Assembly (NCBI GenBank): GCA_018825925.1 | Contig: JAHKAT010000339.1 | Coordinates: 1 to 10,299 of the forward strand | Reading direction: 5' to 3' | Length of the DNA stretch: 10,299 nt | Source of the DNA: Bacteroidota bacterium | Lineage (GTDB): Bacteria; Bacteroidota; Bacteroidia; Flavobacteriales_D; Crocinitomicaceae | In this document: piece after piece, positions 1-7,573 of the stretch | Position numbering within the stretch: position 1 is the first letter of the stretch | Layout: every line of letters begins with the position of its first letter | The notes under the pieces: model-generated | The model's input: the letters and a program-made list of their open reading frames with translations, nothing else | Told to the model about the DNA's origin: nothing | The model's database searches: none | Made by a program: the position numbers and the translations under genes

Positions 1-655
1 AGTTGCTGAAATTATATCTAAAGAATTGAATCAAATCGGAATCAATTACAATTTTGCTCCTGTAGTTGATCAATCTTCTAACTCTACTGTCGGGTATCGT
101 GGATTTGGGAAAAACCCTGAAAACATTGTGCCTTGGTCGGATGCATTCAATCAAGTTACACAATCAAAAAACATCATCGCAACTGCTAAACATTTCCCTG
201 GACACGGTTTAGTGAGCGGCGATACTCACAAAAGTTTACAAGTGATAAATGGTGAATTGAAAGAATTAAAGAATTACCCTCCGCTTATTGAAAAAGGTGT
301 TCTTTCAATAATGATCGGTCATTTAGCCGTTGAAAACAATCCAAAATACAATACCCAAGGTGCTCCGGCAACTACTTCCAAAACAATAGTGACAGACTTG
401 CTTAAAAAAGAACTTGGATACAAAGGCTTAATTGTAACGGATGCAATGAACATGGGCGGTGTAACCGCTGTTCCTCAATGTGAGGTTGCTGCAATAGAAG
501 CTGGAATCGATATCGTATTAATGCCTAAGGACACTAAAAAAGCATTCAATGATATCTTAAAAAGATACCAAACAGATGCTGATTTCAGAGCAAGAGCTGA
601 TGAGTCGATTGCTAAAGTGGTGAGAATGAAGGTTTGTTTAGGCTTGGTGAAGTAA
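1..655 (+). CDS. Glycoside hydrolase family 3 (NagZ-like beta-N-acetylhexosaminidase), C-terminal part
   Basis: The open frame runs in from the left edge (codons in phase from base 2), so the true start and any signal peptide lie outside the window. A TTG at 26 is not needed as a start. Numbered from that TTG, the visible part carries the family 3 hallmarks. KHFPGHG is at 55-61, followed by D66-T67-H68, the Asp-His dyad position that serves as acid/base in NagZ-type enzymes. VTDAMNMGGV follows, with D139 at the place of the catalytic nucleophile, then AGIDIVLMP at 159-167. The protein ends soon after the TIM barrel, so no C-terminal beta-lactamase-like or second GH3 domain is fused. Family members cleave terminal beta-linked sugars, often GlcNAc from peptidoglycan fragments or chitin. 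The substrate here is inferred only from the His-Asp motif. It ends 7 bases from the convergent purT. The family is certain; a NagZ role is likely but unproven. Confidence 0.9.
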   Translation, partial: VAEIISKELNQIGINYNFAPVVDQSSNSTVGYRGFGKNPENIVPWSDAFNQVTQSKNIIATAKHFPGHGLVSGDTHKSLQVINGELKELKNYPPLIEKGVLSIMIGHLAVENNPKYNTQGAPATTSKTIVTDLLKKELGYKGLIVTDAMNMGGVTAVPQCEVAAIEAGIDIVLMPKDTKKAFNDILKRYQTDADFRARADESIAKVVRMKVCLGLVK

Positions 656-662
656 TCGCTTT

Positions 663-1826
663 TTATTTCCCTATTGTAATTTTAGCCGCCAATTCTTTTG
701 CCTTTTTAACCAATTCTTCCACCGTTTCTTCGCCAAAAGAAAGTGCTACCCCCATTCTTCTATAAGGTCTTGCTGTAGGTTTACCAAACCATCGAAAATC
801 TGTATTTGGGATTTCATGAATTTTCTCCAAACCGAATGGTACAGGGAAATCCAATTGTTCTTTTTCGGCTAATACCACTGCGGAAGCCCCGTTTCTTATT
901 AAATCAATTGGTTGCAAAGGCAAACCTAAAATAGCCCTAGCATGCAGTTCAAATTCATTTAAATTTTGAGTCCCAGCTAAGGTCACCATACCCGTATCGT
1001 GAGGTCTAGGTGATAATTCACTGAAAAAGGCACCTTCTTTCGTAATAAAAAATTCAACGCCCCAAAGTCCTTCGCCACCAAGTGCTGCGGTCACTTTCCT
1101 AGCCATTTCTTGAGCTTCCATCAAAGATGCTGATTCCATAGCCATGGGTTGCCAACTTTCTTGATAATCACCACGCTCTTGTCGGTGACCAATAGGCGGA
1201 CAAAATAGAGTATGGCCATTTTTCTGCGTAACCGTTAACAGGGTGATTTCATAATCAAAGTCGATAAACCCTTCCACTATTACCTCCAACAAATCACCGC
1301 GCGAACCATCCAGTGCATATTGCCAAGCTTTTTCGATATCTGCCTCAGTTTTAATAACCGACTGACCTTTTCCAGAACTTGACATCAAAGGTTTGACAAC
1401 ACAAGGCATTCCTGTATATTTCACCCCTTCAATAAGGCTTTCCAAAGTTGTTGCATATTTGTATGGAGCCGTGCGAACCCCTACTTCTATTGCTGCCAAG
1501 TCGCGAATTTCTTTTCTATTCATCGTGTAATTCGTTGCCTTCGCGCTAGGCACCACTTGAATCCCTCTCTTCTCATATCCGTACAATTGCTCCGTACGTA
1601 TGGCCTCAATTTCAGGAACAATCATATCCGGTTGATGTTTTTCGACCAAAGCGTCTAATGAGGCTCCGTCCAACATATCAATTACCTCAAATTCTTGAGC
1701 TACTTGCATGGCAGGGGCATTGGGATAGTTATCTACCGCAATGATGTATTGACCTAATCTTTGCAAAGCAATCACGAGTTCTTTACCTAATTCGCCAGAA
1801 CCTAAGAGTAGAATTTTCTTTCGCAT
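663..1826 (-). CDS. purT: Formate-dependent phosphoribosylglycinamide formyltransferase (GAR transformylase 2)
   Basis: PurT makes formyl-GAR from GAR, formate and ATP in the third step of de novo purine synthesis, in the cytosol. I chose the ATG at 1826, giving 387 residues. A longer frame from a TTG at 1847 adds seven residues that do not resemble the family N-terminus, whereas [16 protein letters not shown] matches it well. Visible ATP-grasp features are the N-terminal GSGELGKE loop (9-16), PEIEAI (71-76), the ATP-binding [12 protein letters not shown] (145-156), VEG (184-186), and the metal-ligand region with E248 and E260 in [11 protein letters not shown] (260-270). Length is close to E. 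coli PurT, and similarity as I recall it runs the full length, so the gene looks intact. It is divergent from lpxK and convergent with the glycoside hydrolase. No terminator hairpin fits between the convergent stops. Confidence is high. Confidence 0.96.
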   Translation of the reverse strand: MRKKILLLGSGELGKELVIALQRLGQYIIAVDNYPNAPAMQVAQEFEVIDMLDGASLDALVEKHQPDMIVPEIEAIRTEQLYGYEKRGIQVVPSAKATNYTMNRKEIRDLAAIEVGVRTAPYKYATTLESLIEGVKYTGMPCVVKPLMSSSGKGQSVIKTEADIEKAWQYALDGSRGDLLEVIVEGFIDFDYEITLLTVTQKNGHTLFCPPIGHRQERGDYQESWQPMAMESASLMEAQEMARKVTAALGGEGLWGVEFFITKEGAFFSELSPRPHDTGMVTLAGTQNLNEFELHARAILGLPLQPIDLIRNGASAVVLAEKEQLDFPVPFGLEKIHEIPNTDFRWFGKPTARPYRRMGVALSFGEETVEELVKKAKELAAKITIGK

Positions 1827-1947
1827 AGACAAATATAGATACTTCAAATTACAAAAAGTAAGAATGGTCTATTCAGGTTTCATTCGTTTTCAAATCCATC
1901 TGTAAATGTATTTATCACATCAATTCCATTATTTTTACACTTAAAGC

Positions 1948-3030
1948 ATGTCCAATAGAGTCGCAGTTATGTCCAAAATTCGAATCGTCCTACTTCCATT
2001 TTCAATTCTATATGGTTTGATACTTGCTGTTCGAAATTGGTTTTTTGATTTAGGATTATTTTCTATTTACAGAATAAAAACACCTTCCATAATAGTTGGA
2101 AATTTAAGTGTTGGTGGAACTGGTAAAACCCCGCACATTCAATATTTGGCAGATTATTTTCAATCAAAAAACACGAAAACTCACATTGTTTCTAGAGGCT
2201 ATGGTCGAGTTACAAAAGGTCTGAAAGTTGCCGACACTTCAGATACGGCTCAAACCATTGGTGACGAACCTAAATTTTATTTTGATAAAAATCCACAAGC
2301 CCAAATAATAGTTGCTGAAGAGCGAAAGTTAGCTTGTCAATTGATTGATAAAGAGGAAAATAAAGCTGAAAAACAAATAATTTTACTTGACGATGCTTTT
2401 CAACACAGACATGTACAGGCCGGTTTTACAATTGTATTGAGTTCTTTCCATCGTCCATTTTTCAATGATTTCGTTTTGCCCGCAGGCAATTTACGGGAAT
2501 GGAAAAAAGGTGTAAAACGCGCTGATGTACTTTTAGTCACTAAATGTCCACCTTCATTTTCAGGGAAGGAAAAAGAGAAATATCTCGAAAAATTAAAGTC
2601 TTACGAAGTTCCAGTTTTCTTCTCAAGTATTGATTACCAGCCTTTGATTTCACTGTTTAATGCCGCGCTACCCTCACAAATTGGAGGAATCCTGCTTGTT
2701 TCAGCCATTGCCGATACGCACTCACTTTTACAAGAACTAAAAAATCAATACCCAGGAATTCCAATTGAAGAGTTAAAATATCCAGACCATCACGATTTTA
2801 GCCAGGTCAATCTCCTAGATATTCGTCAGAAATTTGGTAATTTCGCCCGCGAGAATTATATCCTAATTTCAACAGAAAAGGATGCCGTAAAACTCAAAAA
2901 TGGTGATGAATTAAGAGGGATCGAAAATTTGCCCTGGTTCATTCAACCCATTGGAATTAAAATAGATAAGGAATTAGAATTTTTAAATAGAATAGAACAA
3001 TATGTTAGCAAAGTTTCAAGAATCAGTTGA
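1948..3030 (+). CDS. lpxK: Tetraacyldisaccharide 4'-kinase (lipid A 4'-kinase)
   Basis: LpxK phosphorylates the 4' position of the tetraacyl disaccharide to give lipid IVA, on the inner face of the cytoplasmic membrane. An N-terminal hydrophobic stretch (about 11-40) fits membrane association. Visible motifs are the Walker A loop GNLSVGGTGKT (51-61, Lys60), SRGYGR (82-87), GDEP (105-108), the Walker B-like LLDDAFQHR (146-154), LPAGNLRE (177-184), DHHDF (280-284), where the family has a catalytic His, and STEKDAVKL (308-316). At 360 residues it is of normal length. Two in-frame ATGs lie close together, at 1948 and 1969, each beginning ATGTCCAA. The second gives MSKIRI and is an equally reasonable start. 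The 3' end overlaps the next gene by 29 bases in another frame. Confidence in function is high; the start is uncertain by seven codons. Confidence 0.95.
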   Translation: MSNRVAVMSKIRIVLLPFSILYGLILAVRNWFFDLGLFSIYRIKTPSIIVGNLSVGGTGKTPHIQYLADYFQSKNTKTHIVSRGYGRVTKGLKVADTSDTAQTIGDEPKFYFDKNPQAQIIVAEERKLACQLIDKEENKAEKQIILLDDAFQHRHVQAGFTIVLSSFHRPFFNDFVLPAGNLREWKKGVKRADVLLVTKCPPSFSGKEKEKYLEKLKSYEVPVFFSSIDYQPLISLFNAALPSQIGGILLVSAIADTHSLLQELKNQYPGIPIEELKYPDHHDFSQVNLLDIRQKFGNFARENYILISTEKDAVKLKNGDELRGIENLPWFIQPIGIKIDKELEFLNRIEQYVSKVSRIS

Positions 3031-3814
3031 TTTTATTAAAGGTAAAACAAGTGTTGAGCCAACCATAGGTATCATTTTAGGAACTGGTTTGGGTGGTTTA
3101 GTGAAAGAAATCGAAATTATTGACGAAATAAATTACACGGATATTCCAAACTTTCCTGTGTCGACCGTTGAGTCGCATTCTGGTAAATTAATTTTCGGGA
3201 ATTTAGGAGGTAAAAAAGTGGTTGCCATGCAAGGCCGTTTTCATTTTTATGAAGGTTACGACATGCAGCAAGTTACTTTCCCTGTTCGTGTAATGAAGCT
3301 ATTAGGTATACAAAGATTGTTTGTATCGAATGCCTCTGGAGGTGTAAATCCTGATTTTGCTGTAGGAGAAATCATGATTTTGAATGACCATATTAATCTT
3401 TTCCCTTCTCACCCTTTAGTTGGGAAAAATATTGATGAACTGGGACCAAGATTCCCTGACATGAGTGAACCATACGATTTGGAGATGATTGCAATGGGTC
3501 AAAAAGTAGCTGCTGATTTAGGAATCAAAGTTTCAACGGGAACCTATGCTGGATTAACTGGTCCTACCTTAGAAACTCCCGCTGAATATGTTTATGTGCG
3601 TAATATTGGCGCTGATGCTGTTGGGATGTCGACTGTTCCTGAAGTAATCGTTGCGAGACACATGGAAATTCCAACATTCGCCATCTCAATTATCACCGAT
3701 TTAGGAGTGCCTGGAAAAATCAAAAAAGTAAGTGTAGCCGATGTTATAGAGGTGGCAAATCGCCAAGAACCAAAAATGACAGCGATTATGAGTAAATTGA
3801 TTGAAAGTTTATAA
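3002..3814 (+). CDS. punA: Purine nucleoside phosphorylase, trimeric PNP/MTAP family
   Basis: This cytosolic enzyme splits purine nucleosides with phosphate into base and (deoxy)ribose 1-phosphate for salvage. Family motifs are GTGLG (27-31, phosphate loop), ESHSG with H59, GRFHFYEGY (78-86), SNASGG (109-114), GPTLETPAEY (187-196, with E191 matching human PNP Glu201), and GMSTVPEVIVARH (208-220). Two pocket positions are unusual compared with human PNP. Asn243 aligns with D233 in ITDLG, and His257 aligns with V245 in KVSVADV. Both match what I recall of methylthioadenosine phosphorylase (Asp220, Val233). The rest is PNP-like, so the substrate range is open. The ATG at 3002 gives MLAKFQESVDFIK, a natural N-terminus for the family, and no later ATG would keep the phosphate loop. 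It therefore overlaps lpxK by 29 bases. Family is certain; exact specificity and gene symbol are less so. Confidence 0.92.
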   Translation: MLAKFQESVDFIKGKTSVEPTIGIILGTGLGGLVKEIEIIDEINYTDIPNFPVSTVESHSGKLIFGNLGGKKVVAMQGRFHFYEGYDMQQVTFPVRVMKLLGIQRLFVSNASGGVNPDFAVGEIMILNDHINLFPSHPLVGKNIDELGPRFPDMSEPYDLEMIAMGQKVAADLGIKVSTGTYAGLTGPTLETPAEYVYVRNIGADAVGMSTVPEVIVARHMEIPTFAISIITDLGVPGKIKKVSVADVIEVANRQEPKMTAIMSKLIESL

Positions 3815-3836
3815 ACGAAATATCGACTAAAAAAGA

Positions 3837-5291
3837 ATGGAAGATTCTCGCTCAAAATATGAGGCAGTAATTGGTTTGGAGGTGCATGCACAAATGTTGA
3901 CAAATAGCAAAGCCTATTCCAATGATGTGAATACATACGGTTCAACTCCAAATACCAATGTTAGTGTGGTTACACTTGGTCACCCTGGGACTTTGCCCGT
4001 AATGAACAAAAAGACCATTGAAAACGCCATAAAACTAGGCCTTTCCTTGAATTGTAATATTGCTGAGAATCAATATTTTGCTCGTAAAAATTATTTTTAT
4101 CCCGATCTTCCAAAAGGCTATCAAATCACTCAAGATACGACACCAATTTGCACGGGAGGCTTTATTGACGTGAAGTCGGATGGAAATTCAATATCGCGCA
4201 TTGGAATTACCCGAATACACATGGAGGAGGATGCTGGAAAAAGTATTCACGATATAGATGTAAAGGATACCTTGGTCGACTTGAATCGTGCTGGTGTGCC
4301 ATTGTTGGAGATTGTTACAGAACCTGACATGCGTAACTCGCAAGAAGCTTATAACTATCTGACTGAAATCAGAAAACTTGTCCGCTATTTAGACATTTGC
4401 GATGGTAATATGGAGGAAGGCTCGCTTAGATGTGACGCCAATATTTCTGTTCGTTTAATTGGTGCTCCAGAGTTTGGAACCAAGGTGGAGGTTAAAAACA
4501 TGAACTCCATTCGAAATGTCCAACGAGCCATTGAATTTGAAATAAAACGTCAAATAGAAGTTTTAGAATCGGGAGGAAAACTCTACCAAGAAACAAGACA
4601 ATACGACGCTGTAAACGACACTACTCATGCCATGAGAAGCAAGGAAGCAGCCAATGATTACCGTTATTTTCCTGAGCCTGACTTACAACCCATACAAGTA
4701 CTTCAGCCACATATTGAAGCTATTCGAAAAGAAATGCCCGCTTTACCAAGTGAGCTTTTTGAAAAATACACTTCACAATACGGTTTGTCGGAATATGACG
4801 CTTTGAATTTGACGGATTCTAAAGGAATTGCTCATTTTTATGAAGAAGTAATAAAGGATACAACTAACTTCAAATCAGCGGCAAACTGGGTGATGGGCGA
4901 TGTTAAATCCTACTTGAACTCAAAAGGAATAGAAATCCAAGACTTCCCAATTCAAGCGACGAAAATAGCGGCAATTATTCAACTGATTGATAAGGGTGAA
5001 ATTTCTAACACAAGTGCCTCGCAGCGCTTATTTCCGGCGATGATAGAACGCCCAAATACAGAGCCATTGTTGTTAGCAGAAGAGCTAAACCTTATTCAGG
5101 ATTCCAACGAAGACTCAATTTTAACCTTTATTAATAAGGTGAAAGAGCAACATCCTGAAGAAGTTGTTCGTTATAAAAATGGAGAAAAACAATTGGTTGG
5201 TTTTTTCATGGGACAATTAATGAAAGTGTCTCAAGGCAAAGCCGACCCAAAATCAGCAAATCAGCTTTTACGCAATGAATTGGAAAAATAG
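3837..5291 (+). CDS. gatB: Asp-tRNA(Asn)/Glu-tRNA(Gln) amidotransferase subunit B
   Basis: GatB is the kinase/transamidase and tRNA-binding subunit of GatCAB, which converts Glu-tRNA(Gln) and/or Asp-tRNA(Asn) to the amidated forms. GatA and GatC are not in this window, as is common when the three genes are scattered. Visible motifs are GLEVHAQ (13-19), LGHPGTLP (47-54), RKNYFYPDLPKGYQIT (83-98), IHMEEDAGKS (127-136), DLNRAGVPLLEIVTEPDM (148-165), MEEGSLRCDANIS (192-204), VEVKNMNS and DYRYFPEPDL. A helical YqeY-like tail follows. Length (484) is typical. The zinc-type CPVC segment that many GatB proteins carry before the LG-PG loop reads SVVT here, so those cysteines are absent, probably as a lineage trait. 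The ATG at 3837 follows an A-rich AAAAAAGA stretch. The gene starts 22 bases after the PNP stop, and its last 17 bases overlap the next gene. Confidence 0.97.
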   Translation: MEDSRSKYEAVIGLEVHAQMLTNSKAYSNDVNTYGSTPNTNVSVVTLGHPGTLPVMNKKTIENAIKLGLSLNCNIAENQYFARKNYFYPDLPKGYQITQDTTPICTGGFIDVKSDGNSISRIGITRIHMEEDAGKSIHDIDVKDTLVDLNRAGVPLLEIVTEPDMRNSQEAYNYLTEIRKLVRYLDICDGNMEEGSLRCDANISVRLIGAPEFGTKVEVKNMNSIRNVQRAIEFEIKRQIEVLESGGKLYQETRQYDAVNDTTHAMRSKEAANDYRYFPEPDLQPIQVLQPHIEAIRKEMPALPSELFEKYTSQYGLSEYDALNLTDSKGIAHFYEEVIKDTTNFKSAANWVMGDVKSYLNSKGIEIQDFPIQATKIAAIIQLIDKGEISNTSASQRLFPAMIERPNTEPLLLAEELNLIQDSNEDSILTFINKVKEQHPEEVVRYKNGEKQLVGFFMGQLMKVSQGKADPKSANQLLRNELEK

Positions 5292-6441
5292 CAGCATACT
5301 CTTATTTCTTATCGCTTTACTGGCATCATGTGGAAATAATGAATCTGATCAATTAGAAAATAATTTCACTATCTCTGGAAAAATAGAAGGTGGTGGAAGC
5401 AAACGCATGTATCTTGAAGCGATGAGTGCCGATGGTACTATTGATGTTGCACAAACAGAAACCAATGCCGATGGAACGTTTAAATTAGTTGGCAATGTTC
5501 CAGAATTGGGTATTTATCAGCTTCGTTTGGGAGAAGATGAATATCACATTCTACCTCTTCCTCTTTCACCTGGCGAAAACATCAAGCTTGAAACCAGCTA
5601 TGATGAATACTCTGTTCTTCCAAAATTTAGTGGTGCAAGTTGGGCCAAACCATTGAATAAATACATGTCTATCTTCAATACCTTTGCTGAGAAACAGTCA
5701 CAGTTAGCAAGAGAAAACAATGGACAAATGACTGAAGAGCAAATGCTTGAAAAGTATATTGAGTTTAGGAAACCTTTGGATGAATTTGCGAAAGAACAGA
5801 TGCTCAAAGACCTAGGGAATCCTGTAAACCTGCTATTGGTTACCTCCTTATCCCCAAGCTTAGGTTTTCCAAAATGGGACCCTTCAAATTTGGAACTGTA
5901 CGAAAAAGTAAAAAACGGTTTCATAACCGCACATCCAAACTCCGTATTAGCGGATAATATGAATGAGCAGTATGAGCAACTGAGAATGGGGTATGAGCAG
6001 TTTTTGGCGTATGAAAAAACACAAAATGAAAGTAATACTTCTCCAGAAATTGCCTTAAAAAATCCAGAAGGGAAATTGATCAAACTTTCAGATTTACGTG
6101 GTAAATTCGTTTTAATAGATTTTTGGGCTTCTTGGTGTGGACCATGTAGAAGGGAAAACCCTAATGTAGTGCGATTGTATAACAAGTATAAAAGTAAAGA
6201 TTTCACTGTTTTTAGTGTTTCTTTAGATCAAACTGCTGAGGCTTGGAAAGGAGCTATTTTGGCAGACGGTCTAATTTGGCCTTATCATGTAAGTGATTTG
6301 AAGGCGTGGGATACTCCTTTAACGCAAGTTTATGGATTTAATAGTATACCGCATACTGTTTTACTAGATAAACAAGGAAAAGTAATTGCCCGAAATCTGC
6401 GCGGCGAAAGTTTGGAACAAAAATTGAAAGAGATTCTGTAG
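5275..6441 (+). CDS. TlpA-like thioredoxin-fold lipoprotein with DUF4369-like N-terminal domain
   Basis: This is an exported thiol-disulfide protein, probably lipid-anchored in the periplasm. Residues 1-19 form a lipoprotein signal (a hydrophobic run ending in LLASC, with C19 as the lipidated residue). About 30-115 is a beta-rich domain (ISGKIEGG, ADGTFKLVG, LSPGENIKL) like DUF4369. About 120-250 is helical and charged. The C-terminal 265-388 is a TlpA/ResA thioredoxin fold with WCGPC (C288, C291), DFWASW before it, and the cis-proline in SIPH (P359). Family members reduce or resolve disulfides in exported proteins, including apocytochromes; the partner here is unknown. The ATG at 5275 lies inside the end of gatB (17-base overlap) and gives a complete lipoprotein signal, which supports this start. 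It is a tandem paralogue of the next gene: their C-terminal domains are very similar and their N-terminal halves have diverged. Confidence 0.9.
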   Translation: MNWKNSSILLFLIALLASCGNNESDQLENNFTISGKIEGGGSKRMYLEAMSADGTIDVAQTETNADGTFKLVGNVPELGIYQLRLGEDEYHILPLPLSPGENIKLETSYDEYSVLPKFSGASWAKPLNKYMSIFNTFAEKQSQLARENNGQMTEEQMLEKYIEFRKPLDEFAKEQMLKDLGNPVNLLLVTSLSPSLGFPKWDPSNLELYEKVKNGFITAHPNSVLADNMNEQYEQLRMGYEQFLAYEKTQNESNTSPEIALKNPEGKLIKLSDLRGKFVLIDFWASWCGPCRRENPNVVRLYNKYKSKDFTVFSVSLDQTAEAWKGAILADGLIWPYHVSDLKAWDTPLTQVYGFNSIPHTVLLDKQGKVIARNLRGESLEQKLKEIL

Positions 6442-6466
6442 AGTCTTCAAATAAATAAATATTAAT

Positions 6467-7573
6467 ATGAAAAATATTCTTCTTTTAACCTTAATCTCCT
6501 CTTCACTCTTCGCGTATTCACAAGGAATCAATGCAAAAGTGAGCGGTAATATATTCAATACGACGGCTGATTCTGTCTTTGTTGCCCAATACAATGGTTC
6601 TTCTTTTATAAATCTTGCTGGCTCTAAAATCGATGCTAAGGGGAATTTTGAAATAAAAGTCAAAGCTAATTATCCAGATTTCTATGTTTTTAGAATGGGA
6701 GAAGCGAGAATAAACCTAATTATTCGCAACGAAGATGACATTAAAATTTATGCCGACGGAAAAAACATCAATGCGTTCTGCAATATTGTAAATTCAGACG
6801 AAAGTGCAAATATGAAAGAGTTCATTATAATGATGGAATATTATAATCAAAAAAGAAGTGAGGCTATACAACAGATTCAATCGTTTCCTGGTCAGGAAGC
6901 AGAAATTAAAGCATCCTTAGATAGAGAATATAGCGTTTTTGTTAGTAATCGTCAGTCTTTTATAGCTCAAAATCCAAATTCACCTATTCTCCTTCCTGCA
7001 TTAACAACTATAGATGCTGATCAAGATTGGGCAACCTACGACATGGTTGCAAAACAATTACAATTTGCATTACCTGGCAGTCCGACTATAGAAAATGCCT
7101 ATAAAACGTATTTACAAATGAAGGCGCAAAAAGAAGAAATGGATTTTCTTTCTGCTGGAAAAATCGCTCCTGATTTTCAGGAAACGAAAATAGATGGAAG
7201 CACCATGAAGCTTTCTGATTTAAAAGGAAAAATAGTGTTACTTGACTTTTGGGCATCTTGGTGTGGACCTTGTCGACAAGAAAACCCTAATGTTGTGCGC
7301 TTGTATGAGAAATACAAATCAAAAGGATTTACAGTAATGAGTGTTTCATTGGATCAAGACCGTGGAAAATGGCTTGCAGCAATTGAGAAAGACAAATTAG
7401 CCTGGCCAAATCATGTTAGCGATTTAAAGGGATGGTCATCCGCGGCTGGTAAACAATACGCTGTGAGAGGTATTCCTTTTACCGTTTTAATTGATAAAGA
7501 AGGAAAAATTATTGATACTAAATTACGAGGTGAACAATTGGAACAAGAATTGGCTCGTATATTCGGAGAATAG
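6467..7573 (+). CDS. TlpA-like thioredoxin-fold periplasmic protein, tandem paralogue
   Basis: Same architecture as its upstream neighbour but exported differently. Residues 1-18 are a Sec signal peptide (MKNILLLTLISSSLFAYSQ) with no lipobox cysteine, so a soluble periplasmic product is expected after cleavage near Ser18/Gln19. About 20-105 is the DUF4369-like beta domain (VSGNIF, AKGNFEIKV), 110-230 is helical, and 233-368 is the thioredoxin domain with WCGPC (C266, C269) and cis-proline in GIPF (P337). Both active-site cysteines and the shared ENPNVVRLY segment after CGPCR are intact, so both copies look functional. It starts 25 bases after the previous stop, with only A/T-rich sequence in front. 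Its TAG stop shares a base with the GTG start of lpxH. The specific redox partner cannot be read from the sequence. Confidence 0.9.
   Translation: MKNILLLTLISSSLFAYSQGINAKVSGNIFNTTADSVFVAQYNGSSFINLAGSKIDAKGNFEIKVKANYPDFYVFRMGEARINLIIRNEDDIKIYADGKNINAFCNIVNSDESANMKEFIIMMEYYNQKRSEAIQQIQSFPGQEAEIKASLDREYSVFVSNRQSFIAQNPNSPILLPALTTIDADQDWATYDMVAKQLQFALPGSPTIENAYKTYLQMKAQKEEMDFLSAGKIAPDFQETKIDGSTMKLSDLKGKIVLLDFWASWCGPCRQENPNVVRLYEKYKSKGFTVMSVSLDQDRGKWLAAIEKDKLAWPNHVSDLKGWSSAAGKQYAVRGIPFTVLIDKEGKIIDTKLRGEQLEQELARIFGE

Noticed and set aside
1830..1837. Perfect Bacteroidota -7 box (TATATTTG, leftward) next to the purT start
   Set aside because: It ends three bases before the ATG at 1826, so transcription would begin inside the gene, and no TTG element is at the right distance (the nearest is 14 bases away). 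Probably chance in AT-rich sequence.
1930..1937. TATTTTTA ahead of lpxK as a -7 promoter box
   Set aside because: It lacks the final G and no TTG is found about 19 bases upstream. It would fit only if translation starts at 1969. Not strong enough to list.
3592..3951. Leftward open frame spanning the phosphorylase end and gatB start
   Set aside because: It covers two well-supported genes on the other strand and shows no family motif.
5598..6206. Long leftward open frame of 202 codons opposite the first thioredoxin-like gene
   Set aside because: Its composition (rich in Ser, Leu, Phe, Cys) is what the reverse of an AT-rich gene gives, and the opposite strand encodes a clear lipoprotein with WCGPC.
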